Assembly: GCA_913055915.1 (NCBI GenBank)
Contig: CAJXKL010000002.1
Span: 1 to 64,000, forward strand
DNA length: 64,000 nt
Source of the DNA: an uncultured Candidatus Nemicrothrix sp.
GTDB lineage: Bacteria > Actinomycetota > Acidimicrobiia > Acidimicrobiales > MedAcidi-G1
Reading direction: 5' to 3'
Part shown: piece after piece, positions 36,606 to 44,376 of the stretch
Layout of the letters: every line of letters starts with the position of its first letter
How positions within the stretch are numbered: position 1 is the first letter of the stretch
The notes under the pieces: generated by a model
What the model was told of the DNA's origin: nothing
Database searches by the model: none
The model's input: only the letters and a program-made list of their open reading frames with translations
Position numbers and translations under genes: made by a program

Positions 36606-37088
36606 CTGTCCGGGATCCGCTTCGAACGCGACGGGAGACCACCAGAGGGACCGGTCGTCATCGTCGACGTGGACGGCGTTCTTTCTGACGCCTCAGGAAG
36701 GCAGCACTTCCTGGATGGGCCGACGAAGGACTGGTGGGCGTTCTTTGAGGCCTCCGTCGACGATCCTCCGATCCCCGAGGCGATCCGTCTGGTCGAGTGC
36801 CTTACCGACGACAAGGCGGTCATCTTGTTGACCGCCCGACCATCCGGCTCAGCCGACACCACCCTGGAGTGGCTGGATCGCCATGATGTCAGGTGGGACC
36901 TGCTCGCCATGCGCGACGAGGGCGACCACAGGAGCTCACCCGAGGTCAAGCGGGCGATCCTCTCCGACCTGCGGAGTGATGGCTACGAGTCGATCCTGGC
37001 CATCGACGATGACCCCGAGAACCTGGTCATGTACCGGTCCGAGGGAGTACCGACCGTCTACGTCCACTCCGGCTACTACGACGCCTGA
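36606..37088 (+). CDS. Small HAD-superfamily phosphatase-like protein
   Basis: About 160 residues. Motif I is IVDVDGVLSD (nucleophile Asp at 36666-36668), motif II LLTARP, and a late acidic motif AIDDDPENL. This resembles the HAD phosphatase domain of polynucleotide kinase-type and related small phosphatases; the substrate is unknown. The only standard in-frame start (GTG 36669) lies inside motif I and would remove the nucleophile, so translation must begin earlier. CTG at 36606 with GAGG 8 bp upstream is the best candidate. The frame is the same as acs, three bases past its UGA, so low-level readthrough is an alternative. Confidence 0.75.
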   Translation: MSGIRFERDGRPPEGPVVIVDVDGVLSDASGRQHFLDGPTKDWWAFFEASVDDPPIPEAIRLVECLTDDKAVILLTARPSGSADTTLEWLDRHDVRWDLLAMRDEGDHRSSPEVKRAILSDLRSDGYESILAIDDDPENLVMYRSEGVPTVYVHSGYYDA

Positions 37089-37234
37089 CACCCGCCCAGG
37101 CCCTCTGCCACACCCGTTCGCTCTGCGTTCCACGGGTTCCCGGGCGGTCGCCGGACACTCCGGGCGATGTCCATGGCGGGGATGGCGGGCGTACGCTTGG
37201 GTTTCCTGACTGAGCCCAGGTTCGCGAGGAACCG

Positions 37235-38122
37235 ATGATCAACACCACCAAGACCTTCGCCCTGCTGGCACTGCTGGGCGGCCTCTTCATCGTGATCGGT
37301 GGCGCCATGGGCGGCAACGGCGGAATGGTCCTTGGCATGGTCATCGGGCTCGTGGTCGTCGGGGCTTCCTACTGGGGCAGCGACCGCATCGCCATTGCCT
37401 CTGCACGTGCCGTTCCGGCCGACCCGGCCGACCATCCCGACTACCACCGTGTGGTGTCTGAGCTCGCCACGGCGGCGGGCCTCCCCATGCCGAAGCTCTA
37501 CATCTCGCCCAACGACCAGCCCAACGCCTTTGCTACCGGTCGCAATCCCGACCACGCTGCCGTGGCGATCACCCAGGGCCTCGTGGACCGAATGAACTGG
37601 TACGAGATCCGTGGCGTTTTGGCCCATGAGCTGATGCACATCCGCAACCGCGACATCCTGATCGGTTCGGTGGCTGCGGCGGTTGGAATGGCCATCACCA
37701 TGATTGCCCGGATGGCAATGTGGGCCTCAATGTTCAGTGGTGGCCGGGACCGGGACCGCAACCCGATTGGTGATATCGCACTGGCAATCCTTGCTCCCAT
37801 CGCCGCCATGGTGATCCAGGCGGCGATCAGCCGGAGCCGTGAGTTCCAGGCAGATGCCTCGGCGGCCAGGCTGATGGGCGATGGCGAGCCCCTTGCCCTC
37901 GCACTAGAGAAGCTGGAGGTGGCTGCCGCACGTATCCCGTCAGGTGTCAACCCGAACCAGGCCTCGTCCTACATCGTTGACCCACTCAAGGCCCAGGCGG
38001 TTGGAAGACGAAGGCGCAGCAACCTGTTCTCAACCCACCCCTCGACCCAGGATCGCATTGACCGCCTCAGGGGTGCCTCCTGGAGGTCAGGCGAGACCCT
38101 CAGCGGGGGTCCGATTTCCTAG
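37235..38122 (+). CDS. htpX: M48-family membrane zinc metalloprotease (HtpX-type)
   Basis: 295 residues. Two N-terminal membrane spans (about 7-26 and 29-48) and a hydrophobic region after the active site. Zinc-binding HELMH (in [12 protein letters not shown]) with the third ligand glutamate in [14 protein letters not shown]. HtpX degrades misfolded membrane proteins. ATG at 37235 has a GAGGAA site. A TACGCT -10-like box at 37192-37197 may serve it. It ends 4 nt inside the convergent yajQ gene. Confidence 0.93.
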   Translation: MINTTKTFALLALLGGLFIVIGGAMGGNGGMVLGMVIGLVVVGASYWGSDRIAIASARAVPADPADHPDYHRVVSELATAAGLPMPKLYISPNDQPNAFATGRNPDHAAVAITQGLVDRMNWYEIRGVLAHELMHIRNRDILIGSVAAAVGMAITMIARMAMWASMFSGGRDRDRNPIGDIALAILAPIAAMVIQAAISRSREFQADASAARLMGDGEPLALALEKLEVAAARIPSGVNPNQASSYIVDPLKAQAVGRRRRSNLFSTHPSTQDRIDRLRGASWRSGETLSGGPIS

Positions 38123-38607
38123 TCGCGGAAGTTGGTGAACTGAAGGGGCAGGCTCAGGTCGGCTGCCTTCAGGGCGGCGATGACCTCCTGGAGGGCGTCG
38201 CGCTTCTTGCCGTTGACGCGGATCTGGTCACCCTGGGTCTGGGTCTGGATTCCCTTGATGCCGAGGTCCTTGACCATCTTGTTGATGGTGCGGGCCGAAT
38301 CACTGTCGATTCCCGCCTGTAGCCCGGCCACCTGACGGGAACGACCACCACTGGCGGCCTCGACCGTTCCCCAGTCGAGGGACTTGAGGGAAACCTTGCG
38401 GCGGACCAGCTTCTCCTCGAGCACGACCACGAGGGCGGCCAGGCGGTCCTCGGTGGAGGATTCCAGGGCTATTGCGCCGTCACCCAACTCCACGTTCGAG
38501 TTGGTTCCCTTGAAGTCGAACCGGGTGTGGATCTCCCTGGCAGCCTGGTCGACCGCATTGCGGACCTCCTGGAGGTCGATCTCTGACACGACGTCGAAGG
38601 AGGCCAT
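38119..38607 (-). CDS. yajQ: YajQ-family nucleotide-binding protein
   Basis: 162 residues, the usual size. It begins [18 protein letters not shown] and contains TRFDFKGT, both family hallmarks, and ends [10 protein letters not shown]. Members of this family bind nucleotides, and some bind cyclic di-GMP. Its role in actinobacteria is not known. It is convergent with htpX and divergent from tRNA-Tyr. Confidence 0.95.
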   Translation of the reverse strand: MASFDVVSEIDLQEVRNAVDQAAREIHTRFDFKGTNSNVELGDGAIALESSTEDRLAALVVVLEEKLVRRKVSLKSLDWGTVEAASGGRSRQVAGLQAGIDSDSARTINKMVKDLGIKGIQTQTQGDQIRVNGKKRDALQEVIAALKAADLSLPLQFTNFRD

Positions 38608-38670
38608 GGCCGAACCCTAGCGACGGTCCCCGGTCTACCGGTCTCCGGTGGCTGGACCCTGGGTGGCCGG

Positions 38671-38676
38671 TATCCT
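38671..38676 (+). promoter_or_regulatory. Possible -10 box for tRNA-Tyr
   Basis: TATCCT fits TANNNT and lies 10 bp before the mature tRNA start. No convincing -35 is seen. The same GGTATCCT octamer occurs ahead of tRNA-Trp at 39909-39916. Confidence 0.35.
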
Positions 38677-38686
38677 CCGACGTTCT

Positions 38687-38771
38687 GGGTCGGTGCCCGA
38701 GTGGCCAAAGGGAACGGGCTGTAAACCCGTCGGCATTGCCTTCGGAGGTTCAAATCCTCCCCGGCCCACCA
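38687..38771 (+). tRNA. tRNA-Tyr (GTA)
   Basis: 85 nt with encoded CCA. The acceptor stem GGGTCGG pairs with CCGGCCC. The anticodon arm has GTA at 38721-38723, followed by a long variable arm (class II). The T arm GGAGG-TTCAAAT-CCTCC is perfect. Confidence 0.96.
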
Positions 38772-38836
38772 CTTCGCGAAGCAGCCTCGGGTCCGTGCGG
38801 GCGGGCCGGTTGCAACGCCGTCCTGTGCCCGTCGGG

Positions 38837-39340
38837 TCAGGGGGTATCCAAAATAGTCTGCATTACGGTCACGTCCTGCCATCGGCCGAACTTGCGCCCG
38901 ATCTCGCGTTCGGTGCCAACCATCTTGAAACCGTGCTTGGCGTGCAGGGCAATGCTGGCCTCGTTGCCGCCACCGACCCGTGCGATGACGGAGTGGAAGC
39001 CGCTGCTGCGGGCAACCCCCAATAGTTCGCCCAGCAGCGCATCGGCAACACCGCGGCTGCGGCACTCAGCATCGACGTACACAGAGTTCTCTACTGTCGT
39101 CCGGTAGGCGGCACGCTCCTTGTAGGGGGACAACGACGCGAAGCCGACAACGGCCCCGTCCAACTCTGCGACCAGCACGCTGAACGCCCCGGACCTTGCC
39201 GCCAACCACGAAACCTGCTCTTCAGCCGTTCGTTCCACGAGGTCGAACGTGGCAGTCGAGGCAAGAACCTCGACGTTGTAGATCCGACGGATGGCCTCGG
39301 AGTCACCGGGTTGGGCCAGCCGCGTCCGGAGTAGGGACAT
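38837..39340 (-). CDS. GNAT-family N-acetyltransferase, phosphinothricin acetyltransferase-like
   Basis: 167 residues. The order of motifs follows the PAT/bar subfamily: IYNVEVLASTATFD near the start, GFASLSPYKERAAYRTTVENSVYV, and the acetyl-CoA loop CRSRGVADALL. Family members acetylate phosphinothricin or methionine sulfoximine; the natural substrate here is unknown. It is on the minus strand between two tRNA genes, alone. Confidence 0.9.
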   Translation of the reverse strand: MSLLRTRLAQPGDSEAIRRIYNVEVLASTATFDLVERTAEEQVSWLAARSGAFSVLVAELDGAVVGFASLSPYKERAAYRTTVENSVYVDAECRSRGVADALLGELLGVARSSGFHSVIARVGGGNEASIALHAKHGFKMVGTEREIGRKFGRWQDVTVMQTILDTP

Positions 39341-39446
39341 GGGGCTGACTGTAATGACGCTGGTGCTCCATCAGATGAGATGGGGGACGTTGGGGAACGC
39401 AGGGCTAGCGTGGCATCCTGTTGCCCGGCCGCCAGCAGGTGGTTGT

Positions 39447-39519
39447 GCTCCCTTAGCTCAGTCGGCAGAGCGTCTCCATGGTAAGGAGAAGGTCGACAGT
39501 TCGATTCTGTCAGGGAGCT
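39447..39519 (+). tRNA. tRNA-Thr (GGT)
   Basis: 73 nt, CCA not encoded. GCTCCCT pairs with AGGGAGC. The anticodon loop ATGGTAA carries GGT at 39480-39482. It lies four bases before tRNA-Met, so the two are probably cut from one precursor, possibly with rpmG. Confidence 0.96.
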
Positions 39520-39523
39520 CGCT

Positions 39524-39600
39524 GGCGACGTAGCTCAGTTGGTGAGAGCGCTCGACTCATAATCGAGAGGTCGACAGTTCGAATCTGTCCGTCGCTACCA
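39524..39600 (+). tRNA. tRNA-Met (CAT)
   Basis: 77 nt with encoded CCA. GGCGACG pairs with CGTCGCT (first pair G-U). The anticodon CAT is at 39558-39560 in a TCGAG/CTCGA-closed loop. A paired first acceptor base and the order Thr-Met-rpmG favour elongator Met over initiator. An Ile2 (lysidine) tRNA is less likely. Confidence 0.93.
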
Positions 39601-39670
39601 GCCAAAATGGCGACCCGGCCCGCCGAAGAGACCAGTGGGCCGTACATAGACCCGGAAGTGAGAAACCGTC

Positions 39671-39832
39671 ATGGCATCCGACAAGCGAGTTCAGGTCACC
39701 CTGGAGTGCCAGGAGTGCAAGCGTCGCAACTACATAACCACCAAGTCGAAGGCGAACACCCGCGAGCGCATCGAGCTCAAGAAGTATTGCCGGTGGTGCC
39801 GTTCCCACGTCGACCACAAGGAAACCCGCTGA
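39671..39832 (+). CDS. rpmG: 50S ribosomal protein L33
   Basis: 53 residues. It begins [21 protein letters not shown] and holds two CxxC pairs (CQEC and CRWC), so this is the zinc-binding form of L33. The usual neighbour of tRNA-Thr/tRNA-Met and of tRNA-Trp-secE in many bacteria, as here. Confidence 0.97.
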   Translation: MASDKRVQVTLECQECKRRNYITTKSKANTRERIELKKYCRWCRSHVDHKETR

Positions 39833-39910
39833 CCCCCTGCGGGGCCATGCCCACGGACAGGCACGCCCGCGGACCCCGTGTTCCCTGCGGGATCAGGTCA
39901 GGTCGGCTGG

Positions 39911-39916
39911 TATCCT
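39911..39916 (+). promoter_or_regulatory. Possible -10 box for tRNA-Trp/secE
   Basis: TATCCT within GGTATCCT, 51 bp before the tRNA-Trp gene, identical to the box ahead of tRNA-Tyr. No matching -35 was found. Confidence 0.3.
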
Positions 39917-39967
39917 GCCGCCGGATCCGCCCCCCGACTCCGACACTGGGCCGGAGGTCGGGAACAC

Positions 39968-40040
39968 AGGGCAGTGGCTCAATTGGTAGAGCACCGGTCT
40001 CCAAAACCGGCGGTTGGGGGTTCGAGTCCCTCCTGCCCTG
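39968..40040 (+). tRNA. tRNA-Trp (CCA)
   Basis: 73 nt, 3' CCA not encoded. AGGGCAG pairs with CTGCCCT. The anticodon CCA is at 40001-40003 in a CCGGT/ACCGG stem. It precedes secE, the conserved arrangement. Confidence 0.96.
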
Positions 40041-40171
40041 CAAGGTAGGTCGCGGTACCGTCGACCGGCTGGGCTTTCGGCTAGTTCGTCAACATGCCCA
40101 TCAGGGGCGCGTGGCGATTTAGACCCCGTTAGCCTGATCCATCCACAGATATTCCAACTTGAGGCCTGTCC

Positions 40172-40468
40172 ATGTCGATGAACCGCGAGCAGAAGAGACT
40201 CCTGCAGCGCCAGGGTGAGGTTGACGCCGACGGCGAACCGATCCGCCAGCGTCGTGAGCAGTCATCGCACCAGGCCGAGGAGAGGACCAGCGTCGCTCAG
40301 TTCTCCCGCGAGGTCAGGGCCGAACTCCGGAAGGTGGCGTGGCCCTCGCGTGCAGAGACCGCCAACTACGCAACGGTCGTGGTCGTCACCATCATCGCCG
40401 TGACCGCCATCGTGGCTGGCCTTGACTGGGTGTTTTCCAACTCCGTACTCAACCTGTTTGACATCTGA
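40172..40468 (+). CDS. secE: Preprotein translocase subunit SecE
   Basis: 98 residues. A hydrophilic N-terminal half is followed by the SecE signature EVRAELRKVAWPSRAET, then a single membrane span (about residues 66-90). It is an essential partner of SecY in the export channel. A second ATG at 40178 is possible. A TAGCCT box at 40130-40135 could be a -10 without a clear -35. It overlaps nusG by ATGA. Confidence 0.95.
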   Translation: MSMNREQKRLLQRQGEVDADGEPIRQRREQSSHQAEERTSVAQFSREVRAELRKVAWPSRAETANYATVVVVTIIAVTAIVAGLDWVFSNSVLNLFDI

Positions 40469-41286
40469 TGAGCACCACAGAAGAGACCGAGGCACCCGTC
40501 GCTGCGGCTAATCTGCTCCCCGCCGGGAACCTCGGCGGCTCCGCTGACGAACCATCCGGCGAGGACTCAGCCGGGCCGACGCCGGCCGACCTCCTTCCTG
40601 TCGGCAACCTTGTTGACGAAGACCAGGCCGAAGAAGAAGTAGCCGCGGAAGACCAGGCCACCGAGGTCGAGGTGCTCGACGAGGAAGCCCTCCTCGCGCC
40701 CGACGACGGCGAGCAGGCTCCAGAGGCGGAGAGTGCATTTGACAAGCCGGGCAACTGGTATGTCGTCCACACCCAGTCCGGTTACGAGAACAAGGTCCGC
40801 AAGAACCTCGATGCCCGTACGGCATCCATGAACCTCGAGGACCGTATTCTTGAGATCGTCATCCCTATGGAGGATGTCGTCGAGTTCCGCAACGGCAAGA
40901 AGGTCACCGTTGCCAAGAAGATGTTCCCCGGATACCTCCTCGTGCGCTGTTACCTCGACGACGTCAGCTGGGCCGCCATCCGTGACACACCCGGCATTGT
41001 CAACTTCGTGGGGGCCGGCGGCAAGCCTTCCCGGCTGGGCCGACGCGAGGTCGAGACCTTCCTGCCGACCGCTGACGAAACCGCAGCCGAGGCCCCGGTA
41101 AAGGCCAAGGCCAGGCTGGGCTTTGACACCGGCGACACCGTGAGGGTGAAGGAAGGCCCGTTCGCCGACTTCTCGGGCGAGATCATCGAGATAAACGTTG
41201 ACCAGCTGAAGGTCAAGGTGTTGGTCAACATCTTCGGCCGGGAGACTCCGGTCGAGTTGGAGTTCTCACAGGTGGCACAGCTCTGA
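40468..41286 (+). CDS. nusG: Transcription elongation/termination factor NusG
   Basis: 272 residues. Residues 1-90 are an acidic low-complexity extension (many Asp/Glu/Ala). The NGN domain begins at about GNWYVVHTQSGYENKV. The C-terminal KOW domain has FDTGDTVRVKEGPFADFSG. The acidic N-terminal extension also occurs in other actinobacterial NusG proteins. It couples RNA polymerase to Rho or the ribosome. Confidence 0.96.
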   Translation: MSTTEETEAPVAAANLLPAGNLGGSADEPSGEDSAGPTPADLLPVGNLVDEDQAEEEVAAEDQATEVEVLDEEALLAPDDGEQAPEAESAFDKPGNWYVVHTQSGYENKVRKNLDARTASMNLEDRILEIVIPMEDVVEFRNGKKVTVAKKMFPGYLLVRCYLDDVSWAAIRDTPGIVNFVGAGGKPSRLGRREVETFLPTADETAAEAPVKAKARLGFDTGDTVRVKEGPFADFSGEIIEINVDQLKVKVLVNIFGRETPVELEFSQVAQL

Positions 41287-41331
41287 GCGGCCGACCCTGT
41301 CACGGTCGCCGAGTGGTGTCCGGAGTCAGGG

Positions 41332-41360
41332 TTGCCAATCACCTGGCCCACCCCCAGACT
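41332..41360 (+). promoter_or_regulatory. Predicted rplK promoter
   Basis: TTGCCA (41332-41337) and CAGACT (41355-41360) are 17 bp apart. The -35 is good and the -10 has one key mismatch. Transcription would start near 41367, giving a leader of about 55 nt to the rplK ATG. Confidence 0.45.
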
Positions 41361-41375
41361 TGATCGTTCCACCCA

Positions 41376-41390
41376 GCCGCCGAAGGCGGC
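41376..41390 (+). promoter_or_regulatory. Small hairpin in the rplK leader
   Basis: GCCGCC-GAA-GGCGGC, a perfect 6-bp stem with a three-base loop, 31 bp before the rplK start and inside the predicted transcript leader. It may affect rplK translation or be incidental. Confidence 0.4.
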
Positions 41391-41421
41391 CCCGACCGAC
41401 TACTGACTACGAGCAACAGAC

Positions 41422-41847
41422 ATGGCTAAGAAAAAGGCAATGGCGATCGTGAAGATCCAGATCCCTGCTGGTCAGGCATCCCCGGCACCGCCTGTCGGCA
41501 CGGCGCTCGGCCCCCACGGCGTGGCGATCATGGACTTCTGCAAGGAGTACAACGCCAAGACCGAGGACAAGCGCGGCCAGATCGTCCCCGTCGAGATCAC
41601 GATCTACGAGGACCGTTCCTTCACCTTCATCACCAAGACCCCACCCACCTCATTTCTCATCAGGCAGGCGGCAAAGCTCGACAAGGCTGCCGAGAACCCG
41701 GGTCGTGAGGTTGCCGGGTCCATCTCATGGGCCCAGGTTGAGGAGATTGCCGAGGCCAAGATGCCCGACCTCAATGCCATCGACATGGAAGGTGCCAAGC
41801 TGCAGGTTGCAGGCACTGCACGCAGTATGGGTATCGAGGTTGCCTGA
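41422..41847 (+). CDS. rplK: 50S ribosomal protein L11
   Basis: 141 residues, normal length. Contains [20 protein letters not shown] and the C-terminal rRNA-binding domain ending [12 protein letters not shown]. It is part of the GTPase-associated centre and needed for RelA activation in other bacteria. First of the L11 operon, followed after 110 bp by rplA. Confidence 0.98.
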   Translation: MAKKKAMAIVKIQIPAGQASPAPPVGTALGPHGVAIMDFCKEYNAKTEDKRGQIVPVEITIYEDRSFTFITKTPPTSFLIRQAAKLDKAAENPGREVAGSISWAQVEEIAEAKMPDLNAIDMEGAKLQVAGTARSMGIEVA

Positions 41848-41957
41848 CCTAGACGAAGACCGAATGGCCATCACCCGCAATGGGTGGCTCCGGGACTGGG
41901 GAGTACCTCGCCCCGCCGGACACAGGAGCCGAAGCCGAGGAAGCCGGGAGGAAAACC

Positions 41958-42671
41958 ATGGCGAAGAGTGATAACAGCAGTGGCCGGGGCAGGCGGTACG
42001 ACGATGCAGCAGCCCGGATAGACCCACAGGAACTCCACTCGGGCACAGATGCGCTCGAGATGGTCAGGTCGGTCCACGGCTCCAGGTTCGATGAGAGCAT
42101 CGACCTGGTCGTGCGTCTCGGGGTTGACCCCCGCAAGACCGAGGAGTTGGTCCGCGGCACCGTGAGCCTGCCATCGGGAACCGGCAAGGACGTCCGTGTG
42201 GCTGTCTTCGCACAGGGCGAGGCGGCTACCGCCGCCAGTGAGGCCGGTGCTGACCATGTCGGTGCCGATGACCTGGCCGCAGAGGTCGAAGGCGGAATGC
42301 TCGACTTCGACGTGGCCATTGCGACCCCCGACATGATGCCGACAGTCGGCAAGCTGGGCCGGTCGCTTGGACCTCGTGGTCTGATGCCCAACCCGAAGTC
42401 CGGCACCGTCACCGACGACGTCGCCAAGGCTGTAGCCGAGTTCAAGGGCGGAAAGGTCGAGTTCCGGACCGACAAGTTCGGCAACGTCCACCTCCCGATC
42501 GGGCGGGTCAGCTTTGAGGTTCCGGCTCTTGCAGCCAACATGAAGGCCGCAGTCGAGGAGTTGGAGCGTCTCAGGCCCGCATCCACCAAGGGCCGTTACT
42601 TCAAGAAGGTGGCCATCTCATCAACCATGGGGCCAAGCGTCAGGATCGACCCACTACAGGTCATCGACTGA
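41958..42671 (+). CDS. rplA: 50S ribosomal protein L1
   Basis: 237 residues from ATG at 41958, which has a GGGAGGA site; the open frame continues upstream but lacks L1 homology. Signature [18 protein letters not shown] is present, with the two-domain L1 pattern. L1 forms the E-site stalk and in many bacteria represses its own operon by binding the leader. Confidence 0.97.
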   Translation: MAKSDNSSGRGRRYDDAAARIDPQELHSGTDALEMVRSVHGSRFDESIDLVVRLGVDPRKTEELVRGTVSLPSGTGKDVRVAVFAQGEAATAASEAGADHVGADDLAAEVEGGMLDFDVAIATPDMMPTVGKLGRSLGPRGLMPNPKSGTVTDDVAKAVAEFKGGKVEFRTDKFGNVHLPIGRVSFEVPALAANMKAAVEELERLRPASTKGRYFKKVAISSTMGPSVRIDPLQVID

Positions 42672-42851
42672 CGCCTGTCGCAGCAGCGGGGGTGGGGGTG
42701 TGACGCTGCAGCGCTACCCTGACCGCCACAACTGACACGCTCACCGAAGACCTCCGGGTTGTGCCGCCATGCAGCACAGAACGCGCCTAACAGCCACCCG
42801 AGCAGGCGAGTCTCCTGATCGGCTCCGGGCCATGTCCGGACCGGGTTATCG

Positions 42852-42906
42852 GTGTACGACCGTCAAACCAGATTGAAGACGTACACGGGAGGCCGGTGTA
42901 ACCGGC
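42852..42906 (+). promoter_or_regulatory. Candidate L10 (rplJ) autoregulatory leader
   Basis: The 270-bp gap before rplJ contains two clear hairpins. GTGTACG (42852-42858) pairs with CGTACAC (42880-42886), a 7-bp stem with a 21-nt loop. GCCGGT-GTA-ACCGGC follows at 42892-42906. A leader here that binds the L10/L12 complex is known in many bacteria. I could not match the L10 kink-turn motif by eye. A TACCCT box at 42715-42720 is a possible -10. Confidence 0.5.
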
Positions 42907-42941
42907 AGCCCCTGACCCGAGAAACACCAGGAGGTAGGAGC

Positions 42942-43685
42942 GTGGAGAATCCCCGCCCCGACAAGGTTGCTGTTGTTGACGAGGTTCGTGAACGGCTGTC
43001 CAACACCGAAGCTGTCGTACTTACCGAGTACAGGGGCCTTGATGTCCCTGCTCTGGCCGAGTTGCGTGCTGCACTGCGTGCCGTTGGTGGCGAGTACAAG
43101 GTGTACAAGAACACCCTCGTGAGGTTGGCTGTCAGCGATCTGGACTTCGAGATCGACGACCTGTTGACTGGGCCGACAGCCATCGCCCTGGTTAGTGAGC
43201 GGTCCGACGGTTCAGCCGGCGATGCAGTGTCGCTCGCAAAGGCCCTCGACGACTTTGCCAAGAACCATGAGGCCCTGGTGATAAAGGGTGGCCTCTTGGA
43301 CTCTGAGCGGTTGACCGTCGAACAGATCAGGGCCCTGGCCAAGATCGCACCACGTGAGGTCTTGCTCGCCCAGATCGCCGGCGCAATGGCGGCACCGATG
43401 CAGCAGCTTGCAAGCCTGCTCAACGCACTTCCACAGAACCTGGCGTATGGGCTCAAGGCCCTGATCGACCAGCAGGGTGGTCCGGTGTCCTCAACAGACG
43501 AAGATGCTGCTGTCGATGAGGCACCGGTTGATGAGACAGGTTCTGATGCCGCTGTCGATGAGGCACCGGCTGATGACAATGATGCTGCTGCCGATGAGGC
43601 ACCGGCTGATGACAATGGGGCAACTGCCGATGAGGCAGATGCCGACACAGAGACGGCTGCGGCCGAGGAAACCGAGGAGGCCTGA
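42942..43685 (+). CDS. rplJ: 50S ribosomal protein L10 with acidic repeat tail
   Basis: 247 residues from GTG at 42942, with GGAGGTAGGAG just before. Residues 1-180 are normal L10 ([18 protein letters not shown] near 26-43, the L7/L12-binding helix around 150-178). Residues 182-247 are an extra acidic tail built partly from a 12-residue repeat ([12 protein letters not shown]). Typical L10 is 165-180 residues. L10 anchors the L7/L12 stalk. Confidence 0.96.
   Translation: MENPRPDKVAVVDEVRERLSNTEAVVLTEYRGLDVPALAELRAALRAVGGEYKVYKNTLVRLAVSDLDFEIDDLLTGPTAIALVSERSDGSAGDAVSLAKALDDFAKNHEALVIKGGLLDSERLTVEQIRALAKIAPREVLLAQIAGAMAAPMQQLASLLNALPQNLAYGLKALIDQQGGPVSSTDEDAAVDEAPVDETGSDAAVDEAPADDNDAAADEAPADDNGATADEADADTETAAAEETEEA
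43503..43643 (+). repeat. Tandem 36-bp repeat encoding the L10 tail
   Basis: Units begin at 43503, 43545, 43581 and 43617, with 36-bp period except a 6-bp insertion in the first. The middle two units differ at only two of 36 positions. The unit encodes an Asp/Glu/Ala/Pro 12-mer. Slippage in such repeats could vary tail length between strains. Confidence 0.8.
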
Positions 43686-43687
43686 TC

Positions 43688-44065
43688 ATGGCAACCAAAG
43701 AAGAGATACTGGACGCCATCGCCGAGATGAGCGTCCTCGAGTTGAGCGAGATGCTGACCGACTTCGAAGAGAAGTTCGGTGTTACAGCAGCTGCTCCCGT
43801 GGCTGCGGTTGCAGCTGCTCCTGTCGCCGGTGATGGCGAGGAAGAAGAGGAGCAGGACGCGTTCGACGTCGTCCTGACCGACTCCGGTGACAAGAAGATC
43901 CAGGTGATCAAGGAGGTCAGGGCGCTGACCAACCTGGGCCTCAAGGACGCCAAGGAGCTTGTCGACGGAGCCCCCAGCAACGTGATGGAGGGTGTGTCGA
44001 AGGAAGACGCCGAAAAGGCCAAGGAGTCCCTCGAGGTTGCAGGCGCGTCTATCGAGCTCAAGTAA
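43688..44065 (+). CDS. rplL: 50S ribosomal protein L7/L12
   Basis: 125 residues. N-terminal dimerisation helix with [19 protein letters not shown], Ala-rich hinge (residues about 37-55), and C-terminal domain with [20 protein letters not shown], which contacts translation GTPases. GGAGG 7 bp before the ATG. Followed by a strong hairpin terminator. Confidence 0.98.
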   Translation: MATKEEILDAIAEMSVLELSEMLTDFEEKFGVTAAAPVAAVAAAPVAGDGEEEEEQDAFDVVLTDSGDKKIQVIKEVRALTNLGLKDAKELVDGAPSNVMEGVSKEDAEKAKESLEVAGASIELK

Positions 44066-44085
44066 CTACGCGAAACCGACGTACA

Positions 44086-44116
44086 CGATGCCCCCGGGGT
44101 TGCCCTGGGGGCATCG
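44086..44116 (+). terminator. Hairpin terminator after rplL
   Basis: CGATGCCCCC pairs perfectly with GGGGGCATCG, extended by GGG/CCC, around a short TTG-containing loop. The T-run after it is weak (GTCGTATTGG), so it may act as an attenuator rather than a full stop. Confidence 0.75.
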
Positions 44117-44155
44117 GTCGTATTGGCCCATCACACCATCGGTGCTTCAAGAACC

Positions 44156-44184
44156 TTGACCGGCGGGTTCAGATTCCCTAGCCT
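44156..44184 (+). promoter_or_regulatory. Predicted rpoB promoter
   Basis: TTGACC (44156-44161) and TAGCCT (44179-44184), 17 bp apart, a near-consensus vegetative promoter. Transcription would begin near 44191. That gives a leader of about 185 nt before rpoB in which I see no clear structured regulator. Together with the rplL terminator this fills the 311-bp rplL-rpoB gap. Confidence 0.7.
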
Positions 44185-44376
44185 TGTGTGTGGAGGGCAT
44201 CACGCCGTGGTGTCTCCTCCCCGGGCCGTTGATGGTTTGGGGGTTGCGGAGCCCTGCGCGCTCGCATTAGGATTGCCAGTTGCTGTGGTCGCGCCTGTTG
44301 CTCGTTCCGTTTTCGGATCGGTAATCGTCATTACCCGGCTTGCCCCTTGTCCGTAAACCCTGGCCAGGAGTTCTAG

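Noticed and set aside
38772-38836. Integration site next to tRNA-Tyr
   Set aside because: No integrase, direct repeat of the tRNA 3' end or foreign-looking DNA is present beside it.
44123-44356. 77-residue open frame before rpoB
   Set aside because: Covers the rpoB promoter and leader; no ribosome site or family resemblance.
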